From Bacillota bacterium (GTDB taxonomy: Bacteria > Bacillota > Clostridia > Christensenellales > Aristaeellaceae): a stretch of DNA of 64,000 nt. Shown piece by piece: positions 25,597 to 33,599 of the stretch. Numbering within the stretch: the stretch's first letter is position 1; each line of letters begins with the position of its first letter. Under the pieces are notes generated by a model. That model was not told where the DNA came from. It did not search any database and saw only the letters and a list, made by a program, of their open reading frames with translations. The position numbers and the translations under genes were made by a program. Location: assembly GCA_023459275.1 (NCBI GenBank), contig JAEWVC010000019.1:101017-165016 (forward strand). The letters are read 5' to 3'.

Positions 25597-26562
25597 CTAC
25601 ACCTTCTCTCCCACAGGTTTGCCAAGAAGACCGCTGGGCTTGAAGATCAGAATCAGGATGAGAATGGCAAAGGCCAGCACATCCTTGTACTCCGAGCCGA
25701 AGACCCCGCCTGTAAGCGCGCCCAGGAACGCCGCGCCGAACATTTCGATCAGCCCCAGCAGGATACCTCCCAGCATAGCCCCTGGGATCTTGCCGATGCC
25801 GCCGAACACAGCGGCGGTAAAGGCCTTCATGCCCAGGATGAAGCCGGAATAAGGCGAGATGGACCCGTACTGGATGGAGAACAGCGTGCCGGCCGCACCG
25901 CCCATGCCCGCGCCGATAAGAAAGGTCAGGGAAATCACCATGTCCACGTTGATGCCCATCAGCCGGGCCGTATCCCGGTCCTGGGCCACGGCCCGCATGG
26001 CCTTGCCCCATTTGTGCTTTGTGACAAAGAGCTGCAAAACCAGCATGATCACAAGGCACAGCCCCACAATATAGAAGGTCTTTTCCGGGATCACCATGGT
26101 TTCCGTAATCTGGATGCGGTTTTTGAAAAGCGTGGGCGCATACAGATAGAAGTTGCCATTCTTGGCCACCTCCACCATGCGGACCACGTCCTGCAGGATG
26201 AAGGAAACGCCGATGGCCGAGATGAAGGGCACCAGCTTGGGGGCATTCCGCACCGGCTTGTAGGCAATGCGGTCCACCGCCACGCCCAATGCGCCGCTCA
26301 TGACCATGGCTACCAGCATAGCAATCAAAAGCGCCAACGTGGGGGACATGTTTGCCAGGATGCCCATGGATTTGAGCAGCAGCAGGACCTCCGTGCCCAC
26401 GAACGCCCCGAACATGAACAGCTCGCTATGGGCAAAGTTGATGAACTCCAAAATGCCGTACACCATCGTGTAGCCAAGGGCCACGATGGCGTATACGAAT
26501 CCCAGGGCAAGGCCGTCCGACAAAAGCTGCGGGATGCTTCTTGCCAGCGTTTGAAGGTTCAA
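25597..26562 (-). CDS. livH: Branched-chain amino acid ABC transporter, permease LivH
   Basis: 321 residues, about eight membrane segments, with the LivH patterns LGYTMVYGILEFINFAHSELFMFGAF and GGIGKIPGAMLGGILLG. Start is TTG 26562 with GGGAGG about 10 bases upstream. It follows livJ by 92 bases and precedes livM by one base. Confidence 0.94.
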   Translation of the reverse strand: MNLQTLARSIPQLLSDGLALGFVYAIVALGYTMVYGILEFINFAHSELFMFGAFVGTEVLLLLKSMGILANMSPTLALLIAMLVAMVMSGALGVAVDRIAYKPVRNAPKLVPFISAIGVSFILQDVVRMVEVAKNGNFYLYAPTLFKNRIQITETMVIPEKTFYIVGLCLVIMLVLQLFVTKHKWGKAMRAVAQDRDTARLMGINVDMVISLTFLIGAGMGGAAGTLFSIQYGSISPYSGFILGMKAFTAAVFGGIGKIPGAMLGGILLGLIEMFGAAFLGALTGGVFGSEYKDVLAFAILILILIFKPSGLLGKPVGEKV

Positions 26563-26654
26563 AATTCACCGACCTCCCTTGCGGCCTTGGGGAGAAGGGC
26601 CAAGCCCCTCTCCCCACAAACCGCGCGGTTATTCTTTTTTCCGGGCCGCGCCCT

Positions 26655-27842
26655 TTACTTTTGCAGGTAATCCGCCACGGGGATGGTCTTGATGACCTCC
26701 GGCGGGTAGGCGGCTTCCTTGAAGCCTAGGATGTACACAGTAGCCTCAGTGTTGTCACCGATGGAATTGAAGGTAACGCCGGTGGCCACGCCTTCAAAGC
26801 TGCTGGTCATGCGCACGGCCGCGGCCACCTGCTCCCTGGTGGGCAGCGCCCCGCCGTTTTCCGCAATGGCGGCTTTCACGGCATCCAAGGTCACGTTCAT
26901 GGCATCATAGCCGTAGGCGGAGAATGCCTCGGGGGCATGGCCGTACTTGGCATTGTAGTCCGCGGCAAAAACGGAGCCCTTTTCCGTGTTGGAGACATCC
27001 GCCGCCACAGAGGTGTAATATGTGCCGATCACCGCATCCCCGGCGATATTCACCAGTTCCGCGGAGTCCATGCCGTCCGGCCCCAGGAAGAGCACGTCGA
27101 TGCCCTTCTCGTCAAGCTGCTTGATCAGCAGGCCGCCTTCTGGATAGATGCCGCCGAAGTACACGGCCTCCGCGCCGCTGGCACGGATCATCTCCTCCAC
27201 AGCACTGAAGTCGGCCTCGCCGGCGGTGATGCCTTCATAGCCCAGCACCGTGCCGCCGATGGCCTCGAACCGCTTTTTGAACTCATCTGCGATGCCCTGG
27301 CCATAGGCGGTCTTATCCTGTAGGATAAACACGGTGGTCAGGCCCTGGCCGTAGATGAAGTCGGCGCCGGCGGGGCCTTGGGCGTCGTCACGGGCGCAGA
27401 TGCGGCTGACGGTGGGCAGTCCGCGGTCCGTGACCGCCGTTGCGGTATTGGCTGGGGAGATCATGGGCAGGCCGCCCTGGTTGTACACCTCAGAGGAGGG
27501 GATAGCCACGCCGGAGTTGTAGTGGCCCACCACGGCCAGGATCTCCTTGTCCTCAATCAGGCGCTGGGCGATGGAGACGCCCACCTTGGGATCGGCCTGA
27601 TCGTCCTGGGGCGCAAACTGCAGATCGAAGCCCAGGGCTTTGAATTCCTCCACGCGCTCATTGAGCGCCAGCTCAATCCCATTCTTGATGGATTCTCCCA
27701 AGGCGGATTGGCTGCCGGAGAGCGGCGTGGCGCTGGCGATCTTGATCACCGGCAGTGCCGCACCTGCCATGGCGGGAAGGGCGCCCGCCGTACAGCAAAG
27801 GACAAGCGCCAGCGACGCGAGCAGGGAAACGAATCTCTTCAT
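26655..27842 (-). CDS. livJ: Branched-chain amino acid ABC transporter, substrate-binding protein
   Basis: 395 residues from ATG 27842 (GAGGAGG 9 bases upstream). A signal peptide with an AGALPAMAGA cleavage region ends near residue 27; it lacks a lipobox cysteine right after the hydrophobic core, although VLCCTAGA holds two cysteines that might serve. The mature protein begins IKIASATPLSGSQSALG, the standard opening of the LivJ/LivK periplasmic-binding fold, with YNSGVAIPSS and the later GYDAMNV. It delivers the amino acid to LivHM outside the membrane. Confidence 0.93.
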   Translation of the reverse strand: MKRFVSLLASLALVLCCTAGALPAMAGAALPVIKIASATPLSGSQSALGESIKNGIELALNERVEEFKALGFDLQFAPQDDQADPKVGVSIAQRLIEDKEILAVVGHYNSGVAIPSSEVYNQGGLPMISPANTATAVTDRGLPTVSRICARDDAQGPAGADFIYGQGLTTVFILQDKTAYGQGIADEFKKRFEAIGGTVLGYEGITAGEADFSAVEEMIRASGAEAVYFGGIYPEGGLLIKQLDEKGIDVLFLGPDGMDSAELVNIAGDAVIGTYYTSVAADVSNTEKGSVFAADYNAKYGHAPEAFSAYGYDAMNVTLDAVKAAIAENGGALPTREQVAAAVRMTSSFEGVATGVTFNSIGDNTEATVYILGFKEAAYPPEVIKTIPVADYLQK

Positions 27843-28330
27843 GGGTTTACGCCTCCTCAATTTATTTTTCCGCGCTTGTGATATCAGCGTGCGGAAATTC
27901 CAAAAAAGCTCCCCAAAGCCGAAAATGGCCGTTGAGAAGCATCTTTGCTCCATTAATAACGCGATCAACCGGGGCGCACAGGAGCCAATCAGTTCTGTAT
28001 CCAGGATTTGAATGAACGTCTTCTTTCCTTTGCAAATCCATTCATTCCTATCCGGTTGCTAAAGTATACGATATCGCCTGTTATATTGTCAAGTATGGCG
28101 CATATGTTTCTTATCCCCCGAAGGGCTTCAATCCACTCTTTTGATGTTTTTCCGCTGTATTCCTGCAAATAGAGAATATTCGGCCTTTTTTCTGCCGGCC
28201 AATGTTTACCCCTTTTTTAGAGATCAGGCAGGAAAAAGCAGGGCGCTCAAAGAAAAATAAAGACAGACATTGTGTGCCCTTTTAATCAAAAAGCGGGGCG
28301 TGACCCCGGCGACAGACAAGGAGAGTGCGC
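27843..28330. other. 488-bp intergenic region: liv promoter and long leader
   Basis: No gene is visible. It holds the liv promoter (28063-28092, minus) and about 215 bases of untranslated leader before livJ. I looked for T-box (no TGGNACCGCG), leucine-rich leader peptide and obvious terminator/antiterminator pairs and found none I would defend. The A/T-rich 28090-28260 part presumably carries the promoter for the rightward kinase-like gene, but no clear hexamers stand out. Confidence 0.5.
28063..28092 (-). promoter_or_regulatory. Promoter of the liv operon
   Basis: On the minus strand TTGACA (28087-28092) and TATACT (28063-28068) with an 18-base spacer; transcription would start about 215 bases upstream of livJ. 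Confidence 0.65.
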
Positions 28331-28981
28331 ATGAACAATTTCGTCATTACCATTGCACGCGGTTTTGGCAGCGGCGGCAAGCAGATCGGCCTGAAGATCG
28401 CCGGCGACCTGGATATCCGGCTGATGGACAAGGAGCTTTTGCAATTGGCGTCCATCGAGAGCGGCATCAGCGAGGAGCTTTTCGCCCTGGCAGATGAAAA
28501 AGTCAACCGCCGCCTGCTGATGCAGGTGCCCGACCGGGTGCACTACGGCAACGTATTGACGCCGGAAAACAGCAAGTTCGTTTCGGATATCAACCTGTTC
28601 AATTATCAGGTAAAGATCCTGCGGATGCTGGCAAAGACCGAGTCCTTCATCGTGGTGGGCAAAGCGGCCAACTATGTGCTCAGGGATCTTCCCAATGTGG
28701 TCAGCGTCAGCATCCACGCGCCTTTTAACGACTGCGTGAAGACCATTATGGCGCGCTCCGGCATGACGGAGAAGGAGGCTGCCCAGGCGGTGCGCCGCAC
28801 CGACAGATACCGCTCCGACTATCACAAGCACTACACCGGCCAGCCCTGGAAGGAAGCCATCAACTATGACCTGTGCCTGAACAGCTCCAGTCTGGGCTGG
28901 GATACCTGCGCCGAAATCATCAAGCAGTGCGTGGCTCATAAGCTTGGCATCAGCCTGGCCGATCTAGCAAATCGCCCGTGA
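28331..28981 (+). CDS. Cytidylate kinase-like P-loop protein
   Basis: 216 residues from ATG 28331, 8 bases after AAGGAG. The start VITIARGFGSGGKQIG is the P-loop signature of the cytidylate-kinase-like family (PF13189), and DRYRSDYHKHYTGQPW is a typical family block. True Cmk has a different NMP-binding region, so the substrate may not be CMP; many Clostridia carry several such paralogs of unknown role. It is followed after 26 bases by the GntR regulator and is probably co-transcribed with it. Confidence 0.8.
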   Translation: MNNFVITIARGFGSGGKQIGLKIAGDLDIRLMDKELLQLASIESGISEELFALADEKVNRRLLMQVPDRVHYGNVLTPENSKFVSDINLFNYQVKILRMLAKTESFIVVGKAANYVLRDLPNVVSVSIHAPFNDCVKTIMARSGMTEKEAAQAVRRTDRYRSDYHKHYTGQPWKEAINYDLCLNSSSLGWDTCAEIIKQCVAHKLGISLADLANRP

Positions 28982-29007
28982 CGGTTCCCAGACGGAAAGG
29001 ACAAACC

Positions 29008-29697
29008 ATGGAAAGCCAGCGGGCCTATGAAAAGGTCATCGACCACATCAAGGGGGAGATCCTGTCGGGCGCCTTACGGCAAGGGCAGAAGCTGCCCCCG
29101 GAGCGTGACCTGGCCGAAGCTTTGGGTGTGGGCCGCAATTCCGTAAGGGAGGCGCTGCGCACCCTGGGGATCATCGGCGTTATCCAAAGCACCCAGGGAG
29201 CCGGCAATTATGTATCAGGCCGCTTCGACAAAAGCCTGGTGGAATGGATGAACATGATGTACCTGCTGCGCAAAACCGACTACCGGCAGTTCAGCGAGCT
29301 TAGGCAGGGGCTGGAATTGCAGGCCGCGCAGCTTGCCCTCATCAAAATGCCCCAAAATACCGTGGACAGCCTGCGGGAAATCACGGCGGAACTGAACCGC
29401 AGCCGGGATGAAAACAGGAACGCCGTGCTGGACAAACAACTGCATTACCTGATCGCTCAGGCCAGTGAAAACCAGTTGATCGTGGAAATCCTCCAGGCAC
29501 TGTCCCACGTGATGGATACCTTTATCCAGGACCTGCGGCGCGAGATCCTGGTGGACGATGATGCCCGGGACCGCCTGCAAAAGGCCCACGAAAACATGGT
29601 GCTGGCCCTTTCCCGGCGGGACGGCGAACTGCTGGAGGCAGCGTACCGGGCGCATTTCGGTCTCATTAAAACCGCTTTGCACACGCCGGCGCCTTAG
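29008..29697 (+). CDS. GntR/FadR-family transcriptional regulator (LldR/LctA-like)
   Basis: 229 residues from ATG 29008 (GGAAAGGAC upstream). The winged helix (residues about 5-75) holds LPPERDLAEALGVGRNSVREALRTLGIIGV, the typical GntR recognition region; the rest is an all-helical FCD ligand-binding domain with the FadR-type acidic and histidine positions (HYLIAQASENQLIVEIL, YRAHFGLI). It sits directly before the Etf-LDH operon, like lctA in Acetobacterium and lldR in other bacteria, and a FadR-type palindrome lies at 29895-29911 in the operon leader. I infer lactate-responsive control. Confidence 0.87.
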   Translation: MESQRAYEKVIDHIKGEILSGALRQGQKLPPERDLAEALGVGRNSVREALRTLGIIGVIQSTQGAGNYVSGRFDKSLVEWMNMMYLLRKTDYRQFSELRQGLELQAAQLALIKMPQNTVDSLREITAELNRSRDENRNAVLDKQLHYLIAQASENQLIVEILQALSHVMDTFIQDLRREILVDDDARDRLQKAHENMVLALSRRDGELLEAAYRAHFGLIKTALHTPAP

Positions 29698-29701
29698 GCC
29701 A

Positions 29702-29738
29702 GTGAAACGACTCCCTTCTGAAAGGAAGCCGTTTTTTT
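29702..29738 (+). terminator. Terminator after the GntR gene
   Basis: AACGACTCCCTT pairs, with two mismatches, with AAGGAAGCCGTT and runs into a seven-T tract. It separates the regulator from the Etf-LDH operon. Confidence 0.7.
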
Positions 29739-29821
29739 GTTGGCATCTTCTATGAAAACAGCGCCGCAGTCCTCCCAATGCCTTCTGTATGCCGCCGCCC
29801 GGTATGAATTTTTTCCGGCCC

Positions 29822-29850
29822 TGGACAAACGCCCCAATCTGTGGTATGCT
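29822..29850 (+). promoter_or_regulatory. Promoter of the Etf-LDH operon
   Basis: TGGACA (29822-29827) and TATGCT (29845-29850), spacer 17, about 95 bases before etfB. Confidence 0.5.
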
Positions 29851-29894
29851 GTGGCCAGTTGCCGGGATCGTTCGTATCCTTTTTTCTTACCGAC

Positions 29895-29911
29895 AATTGG
29901 TAGCACCAATT
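29895..29911 (+). promoter_or_regulatory. GntR/FadR-type operator in the Etf-LDH leader
   Basis: AATTGGT-AGC-ACCAATT: perfect 7-base arms with a 3-base centre. The inner TTGGT-N3-ACCAA matches the TGGTnnnACCA form bound by FadR-subfamily regulators such as LldR. It lies about 40 bases downstream of the predicted transcription start, consistent with repression by the neighbouring GntR protein. Confidence 0.7.
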
Positions 29912-29945
29912 TTACGCTTCCGGGCGAGGGGGAGTCGCAAACATC

Positions 29946-30758
29946 ATGGAAATCATCGTATGTATCAAGCAGGTGCCCGAAACCAATCAGGTGGAGGTGG
30001 ACCCTGTCACCGGGGTCCTGAAGCGCGGAGGCGTGGCCTCCAAAATGAACCCTTATGACCTGTATGCCCTGGAAACAGCAATAAGACTCAAAGAAGACCA
30101 CGGCGGAAAGGTGACGGTAATCAGCATGGGGCCGCCCCAGGCCGCGGCGGTGATCCGGGAAGCCTACGCCATGGGGGCTGACGCGGGCATTCTGCTTACC
30201 GACCGCCGCTTTGGCGGAGCCGACGTGCTGGCCACCAGCTATACCCTGTCCCAGGGGATCAAAAAAGCCGGAGATATGCAATTGATCCTTTGCGGAAAGC
30301 AGACCACCGACGGGGACACGGCCCAGGTGGGCCCGGAGATCGCAGAATATCTGCAGCTCCCCAGCCTGGCCAATGTGGTGGAGATCCTTTCCGCGGACGA
30401 TGCCGCCATCACGGTCAGAGCGGATATGGGGGACGACGTGGAAACGGCGAGGCTCCCCTTCCCCTGCCTGATTTCCGTGGACCAGGAGATTTGCCAGCCC
30501 CGGCTGCCCTCCTTCGTCCGCAAGGCAGCCACGAAGGAAAAGCCCATCACCATGCTTGGCCTTGACGATCTTGACGATAGGAACGAGGCCCATTACGGCC
30601 TCACCGGTTCCCCCACCCAGGTGCAGCGCATCTTCCCCCCGGAGTCCGACGTCCATCAGGAGATATTCCGGGGAGGCGGTGCGGAACTGGCTGGAAAGCT
30701 GTACAGCGCGCTGAAAGCGAAAAAGCTGCTGCCCGCGCGCAAGGGAGGGATGGCCTGA
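29946..30758 (+). CDS. etfB: Electron transfer flavoprotein beta subunit
   Basis: 270 residues. MEIIVCIKQVPET at the start, MNPYDLYALE, and GKQTTDGDTAQVGPEIAEYL are standard EtfB elements for binding AMP or the second FAD of bifurcating Etfs. In the Acetobacterium woodii LctBCD complex the equivalent subunit helps drive lactate oxidation with NAD by co-consuming reduced ferredoxin. The next gene starts on the last base of its TGA stop. Confidence 0.93.
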   Translation: MEIIVCIKQVPETNQVEVDPVTGVLKRGGVASKMNPYDLYALETAIRLKEDHGGKVTVISMGPPQAAAVIREAYAMGADAGILLTDRRFGGADVLATSYTLSQGIKKAGDMQLILCGKQTTDGDTAQVGPEIAEYLQLPSLANVVEILSADDAAITVRADMGDDVETARLPFPCLISVDQEICQPRLPSFVRKAATKEKPITMLGLDDLDDRNEAHYGLTGSPTQVQRIFPPESDVHQEIFRGGGAELAGKLYSALKAKKLLPARKGGMA

Positions 30759-31972
30759 TGGCAAGGCTTGTGGTGCACAAGGAAAAGATCAAGGACCCGG
30801 AGGCTTTGGCCAAGATATGCCCCTTTGGGTCCATCCATGCGGAAGGCGATACCGTCACCATCGACAGCGGCTGCAAGATGTGCCGGCTGTGCGTAAAAAA
30901 AGGCCCTCCCGGAGCCGTCGAATATGTGGAGGACAGTCAGCGGCCCCTTCTTGACAAAAGCCTGTGGCGTGGCATCGCCGTGTTTGTGGAATATTTGGGC
31001 GGGGCGATCCATCCCGTATCTCTGGAGCTTCTTGGCAAGGCCGGCGGTTTGGCGCGGCAAACAGGCCAAACCGTGTATGCGCTGCTGCCCGGCAAAAACT
31101 TGCAGGAGGCTGGGCAAACGCTGCTGCACTACGGTGCCCGGGAGGTACACCTGTACGACCAGGCGGAGCTGGAAAGGTTCAACATCGAAGCCTATGCCGC
31201 CGTGTTCGAGGATTTCATTTTGAGGGTGCGGCCCTCCTCCATCCTGGTGGGCGCCACGCCCGTGGGCCGGCAGCTTGCCCCCCGGGTGGCTGCGCGGCTG
31301 CGCACGGGGCTCACGGCGGACTGCACCCAGCTGGAGATACGCGAAAACACCGATCTGATCCAGATCCGCCCAGCCTTCGGCGGCAACATCATGGCGCAGA
31401 TCTTTACCCCCAACCACCGCCCGCAGATGGCCACGGTACGTTACAAAGTAATGGATACGCCGATTCCCAGCGCTAGGGCGGAGGGTGAGCTGCTTTCCTT
31501 TTCCCTGCCCGAAGAAAAGCTGAAAAGCCGTATGCAGGCGCTGTCGGTGCAGCCCAAAGCCAGGGAAGCGACCATTGAGGCCGCGGATGTGCTGGTGGCG
31601 GCGGGCAGGGGCATCAAAAAAGAAGACGACCTTGCCATGCTCATGGAGCTGGCCGGCCTTATAGGCGGGCAGCTTGCCTGCACCAGGCCCCTGGCGGAAA
31701 GCGGCTGGGTGCAGGCCAGGCGGCAGGTGGGCCTGAGCGGCCGCACGGTGCGGCCCAAGCTGATCATCACCTGCGGGGTGTCCGGGGCCATCCAGTTCGT
31801 GGCCGGAATGAACAAGGCGGATACCATCGTGGCCATCAACCAGGATGAGAAGGCGTCCATCTTTAAGGTGGCGCATTATGGGCTGGTGGGCGACCTATAC
31901 GAGATCGTTCCCCAATTGATTGGTCTTCTGAAGAACGGAGAGGAGGCGGACGCATGGCTTACAAGCAACTGA
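30758..31972 (+). CDS. etfA: Electron transfer flavoprotein alpha subunit with N-terminal iron-sulfur domain
   Basis: 404 residues, about 80 more than simple EtfA. The extra N-terminus (residues 1-60) carries Cys21 (ICPFG) and the Cys39-x2-Cys42-x2-Cys45 set (CKMCRLC), enough for one [4Fe-4S] cluster; the same extension is known in LctC-type EtfA proteins. The C-terminal FAD domain is complete (GRTVRPKLIITCGVSGAIQF, then INQDEKASIF). It pairs with EtfB and passes electrons between lactate dehydrogenase, NAD and ferredoxin. It overlaps etfB by one base and the LDH gene by 19. Confidence 0.92.
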   Translation: MARLVVHKEKIKDPEALAKICPFGSIHAEGDTVTIDSGCKMCRLCVKKGPPGAVEYVEDSQRPLLDKSLWRGIAVFVEYLGGAIHPVSLELLGKAGGLARQTGQTVYALLPGKNLQEAGQTLLHYGAREVHLYDQAELERFNIEAYAAVFEDFILRVRPSSILVGATPVGRQLAPRVAARLRTGLTADCTQLEIRENTDLIQIRPAFGGNIMAQIFTPNHRPQMATVRYKVMDTPIPSARAEGELLSFSLPEEKLKSRMQALSVQPKAREATIEAADVLVAAGRGIKKEDDLAMLMELAGLIGGQLACTRPLAESGWVQARRQVGLSGRTVRPKLIITCGVSGAIQFVAGMNKADTIVAINQDEKASIFKVAHYGLVGDLYEIVPQLIGLLKNGEEADAWLTSN

Positions 31973-33357
31973 CGGAAGCGGATGTCACCGCATTGCGGGA
32001 GATAACGGGCGATCCGGACCGGGTGCTGTACGGTAACGATATCGGCGAGGACTACAGCCATGACGAACTGAGCGGCACCGTGCATTTCCCGGACGCGGTG
32101 GCGCTGCCCCTTGATGTTCAGGAGGTTTCCGGCATCCTGCGCTACGCCAGCCGGGAGCATATCCCTGTCACGCCCAGGGGTGCGGGCACGGGGCTGGTGG
32201 GCGCCGCGGTGCCCATGGAGGGCGGTATCCTGCTGGATATGAGCCGCATGAACCGCTTTCTGGAACTGGATGAGGATAATCTGACCATTACCGTGGAGCC
32301 GGGCGTGCTGCTGATGGAGCTTTCCGCCTACGTGGAGGAGCGGGGCTTCTTCTATCCCCCCGACCCCGGTGAAAAGACGGCTACCATCGGCGGCAATATC
32401 AGCACCAACGCCGGGGGCATGCGCGCGGTGAAGTATGGCGTGACACGGGATTATGTGCGGGGCCTGGAGGTGGTTCTCCCCAGCGGCGATATTGTGATGC
32501 TGGGGGGCAAGGTGGTCAAAAACAGCAGCGGCTATGCCTTGAAGGAGCTGATTATCGGCTCCGAGGGCACCTTGGCCGTGGTCACCAAGGCCATTTTGAA
32601 GCTGCTGCCCCTGCCCAAGCGCACCATCAGCTTATTGGTGCCCTTCCCCAGCCTCAGGCAGGCCATTGGCGCGGTGCCGGTGATCGTAAAATCAAAGGTC
32701 ATCCCCACGGCCATCGAGTTCATGGAGCGGGAGGTGATCCTGGACGCGGAAACCTACCTGGGACGCAAATTCCCGGATCACCAGGCCGATGCCTACCTGC
32801 TTTTGCGCTTTGACGGCCTGACCGTGGAGGAGATCGAAAAGAACTACGAGGACACCGCCAAGCTCTGCCTTGCCCAGGGTGCGCTGGATGTGCTGATCTC
32901 CGACACAGCGGAGCGGGACGACTCCATTTGGAAGGCCCGGGGCGCTTTCCTGGAGGCCATCAAGGCCTCCACCACCCTGATGGATGAGGTGGACGTGGTG
33001 GTGCCGCGAAGCCGGGTACATGAGCTGGTGGACTATGTCCATCAGCTGCAAGCGGAAGTTGGCATCCGCATCAAGACCTTCGGCCACGCCGGGGACGGCA
33101 ACCTGCACGCCTATGTGCTGAAGGACGATCTGCCCGAAAGCGCCTGGGAAGAGCGCATGCACCTGGCCATGGAACGCATTTACGCAAAGGCCCGGGAGTT
33201 GAAAGGCGAGGTCTCCGGGGAGCATGGCATCGGGTACGCCAAGCGCCCCTACCTTAACAAAGCCAAGGACGAGGCGGTCCTTAACTTGATGCGGGCGGTG
33301 AAGGCAGCTTTCGATCCGCAGAACATACTAAACCCTTGCAAGGTTTGCGGAAAGTAG
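31954..33357 (+). CDS. lctD: FAD-dependent lactate dehydrogenase (LctD/GlcD-like)
   Basis: 467 residues. N-terminal FAD_binding_4 domain with TPRGAGTGLVGAAVP and the segment NISTNAGGMRAVKYG; C-terminal FAD-oxidase domain with TFGHAGDGNLHAYV and SGEHGIGYAKR. This is the 2-hydroxyacid dehydrogenase family of GlcD, D-LDH and LctD. Linked to an EtfAB pair and a GntR regulator, the best reading is an electron-confurcating lactate dehydrogenase; glycolate or 2-hydroxyglutarate oxidation are alternatives. GAGAGGAGG precedes the ATG inside etfA. No lactate permease or racemase gene follows. Confidence 0.88.
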   Translation: MAYKQLTEADVTALREITGDPDRVLYGNDIGEDYSHDELSGTVHFPDAVALPLDVQEVSGILRYASREHIPVTPRGAGTGLVGAAVPMEGGILLDMSRMNRFLELDEDNLTITVEPGVLLMELSAYVEERGFFYPPDPGEKTATIGGNISTNAGGMRAVKYGVTRDYVRGLEVVLPSGDIVMLGGKVVKNSSGYALKELIIGSEGTLAVVTKAILKLLPLPKRTISLLVPFPSLRQAIGAVPVIVKSKVIPTAIEFMEREVILDAETYLGRKFPDHQADAYLLLRFDGLTVEEIEKNYEDTAKLCLAQGALDVLISDTAERDDSIWKARGAFLEAIKASTTLMDEVDVVVPRSRVHELVDYVHQLQAEVGIRIKTFGHAGDGNLHAYVLKDDLPESAWEERMHLAMERIYAKARELKGEVSGEHGIGYAKRPYLNKAKDEAVLNLMRAVKAAFDPQNILNPCKVCGK

Positions 33358-33537
33358 CAAAGTCCTGGCTGCCGCAGTAGTTGCATAACCGCGTGGTGTT
33401 CATAGAGATGGCGCCCGAAGGTTCCCAAAGGGCGGCCGGAAAGCCCTTTCGCCGCGTCCGCAGACGCGAAATCCCTCTCGTTAAGTACAATATACAGTCT
33501 ATGCGCTTAATACGATAACCCCAAAACAGGCACAAAG

Positions 33538-33579
33538 AAAAGGGGGGCCGCCGCGAACGGGCAGCCTCCCTTTTTTGCT
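33538..33579. terminator. Bidirectional terminator between the LDH and Gld operons
   Basis: An imperfect GC stem (GGGGGGCCGCC with GGCAGCCTCCC) is flanked by AAAA on one side and TTTTTT on the other, so it can end both the rightward Etf-LDH message and the leftward Gld-type message, which converge here. Confidence 0.7.
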
Positions 33580-33599
33580 ATCGGTTAGGTCGTATGGTA

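Noticed and set aside
28331..28981. Housekeeping cytidylate kinase cmk
   Set aside because: It belongs to the cytidylate-kinase-like branch and its neighbours are not those of cmk (rpsA, ispH, plsC).
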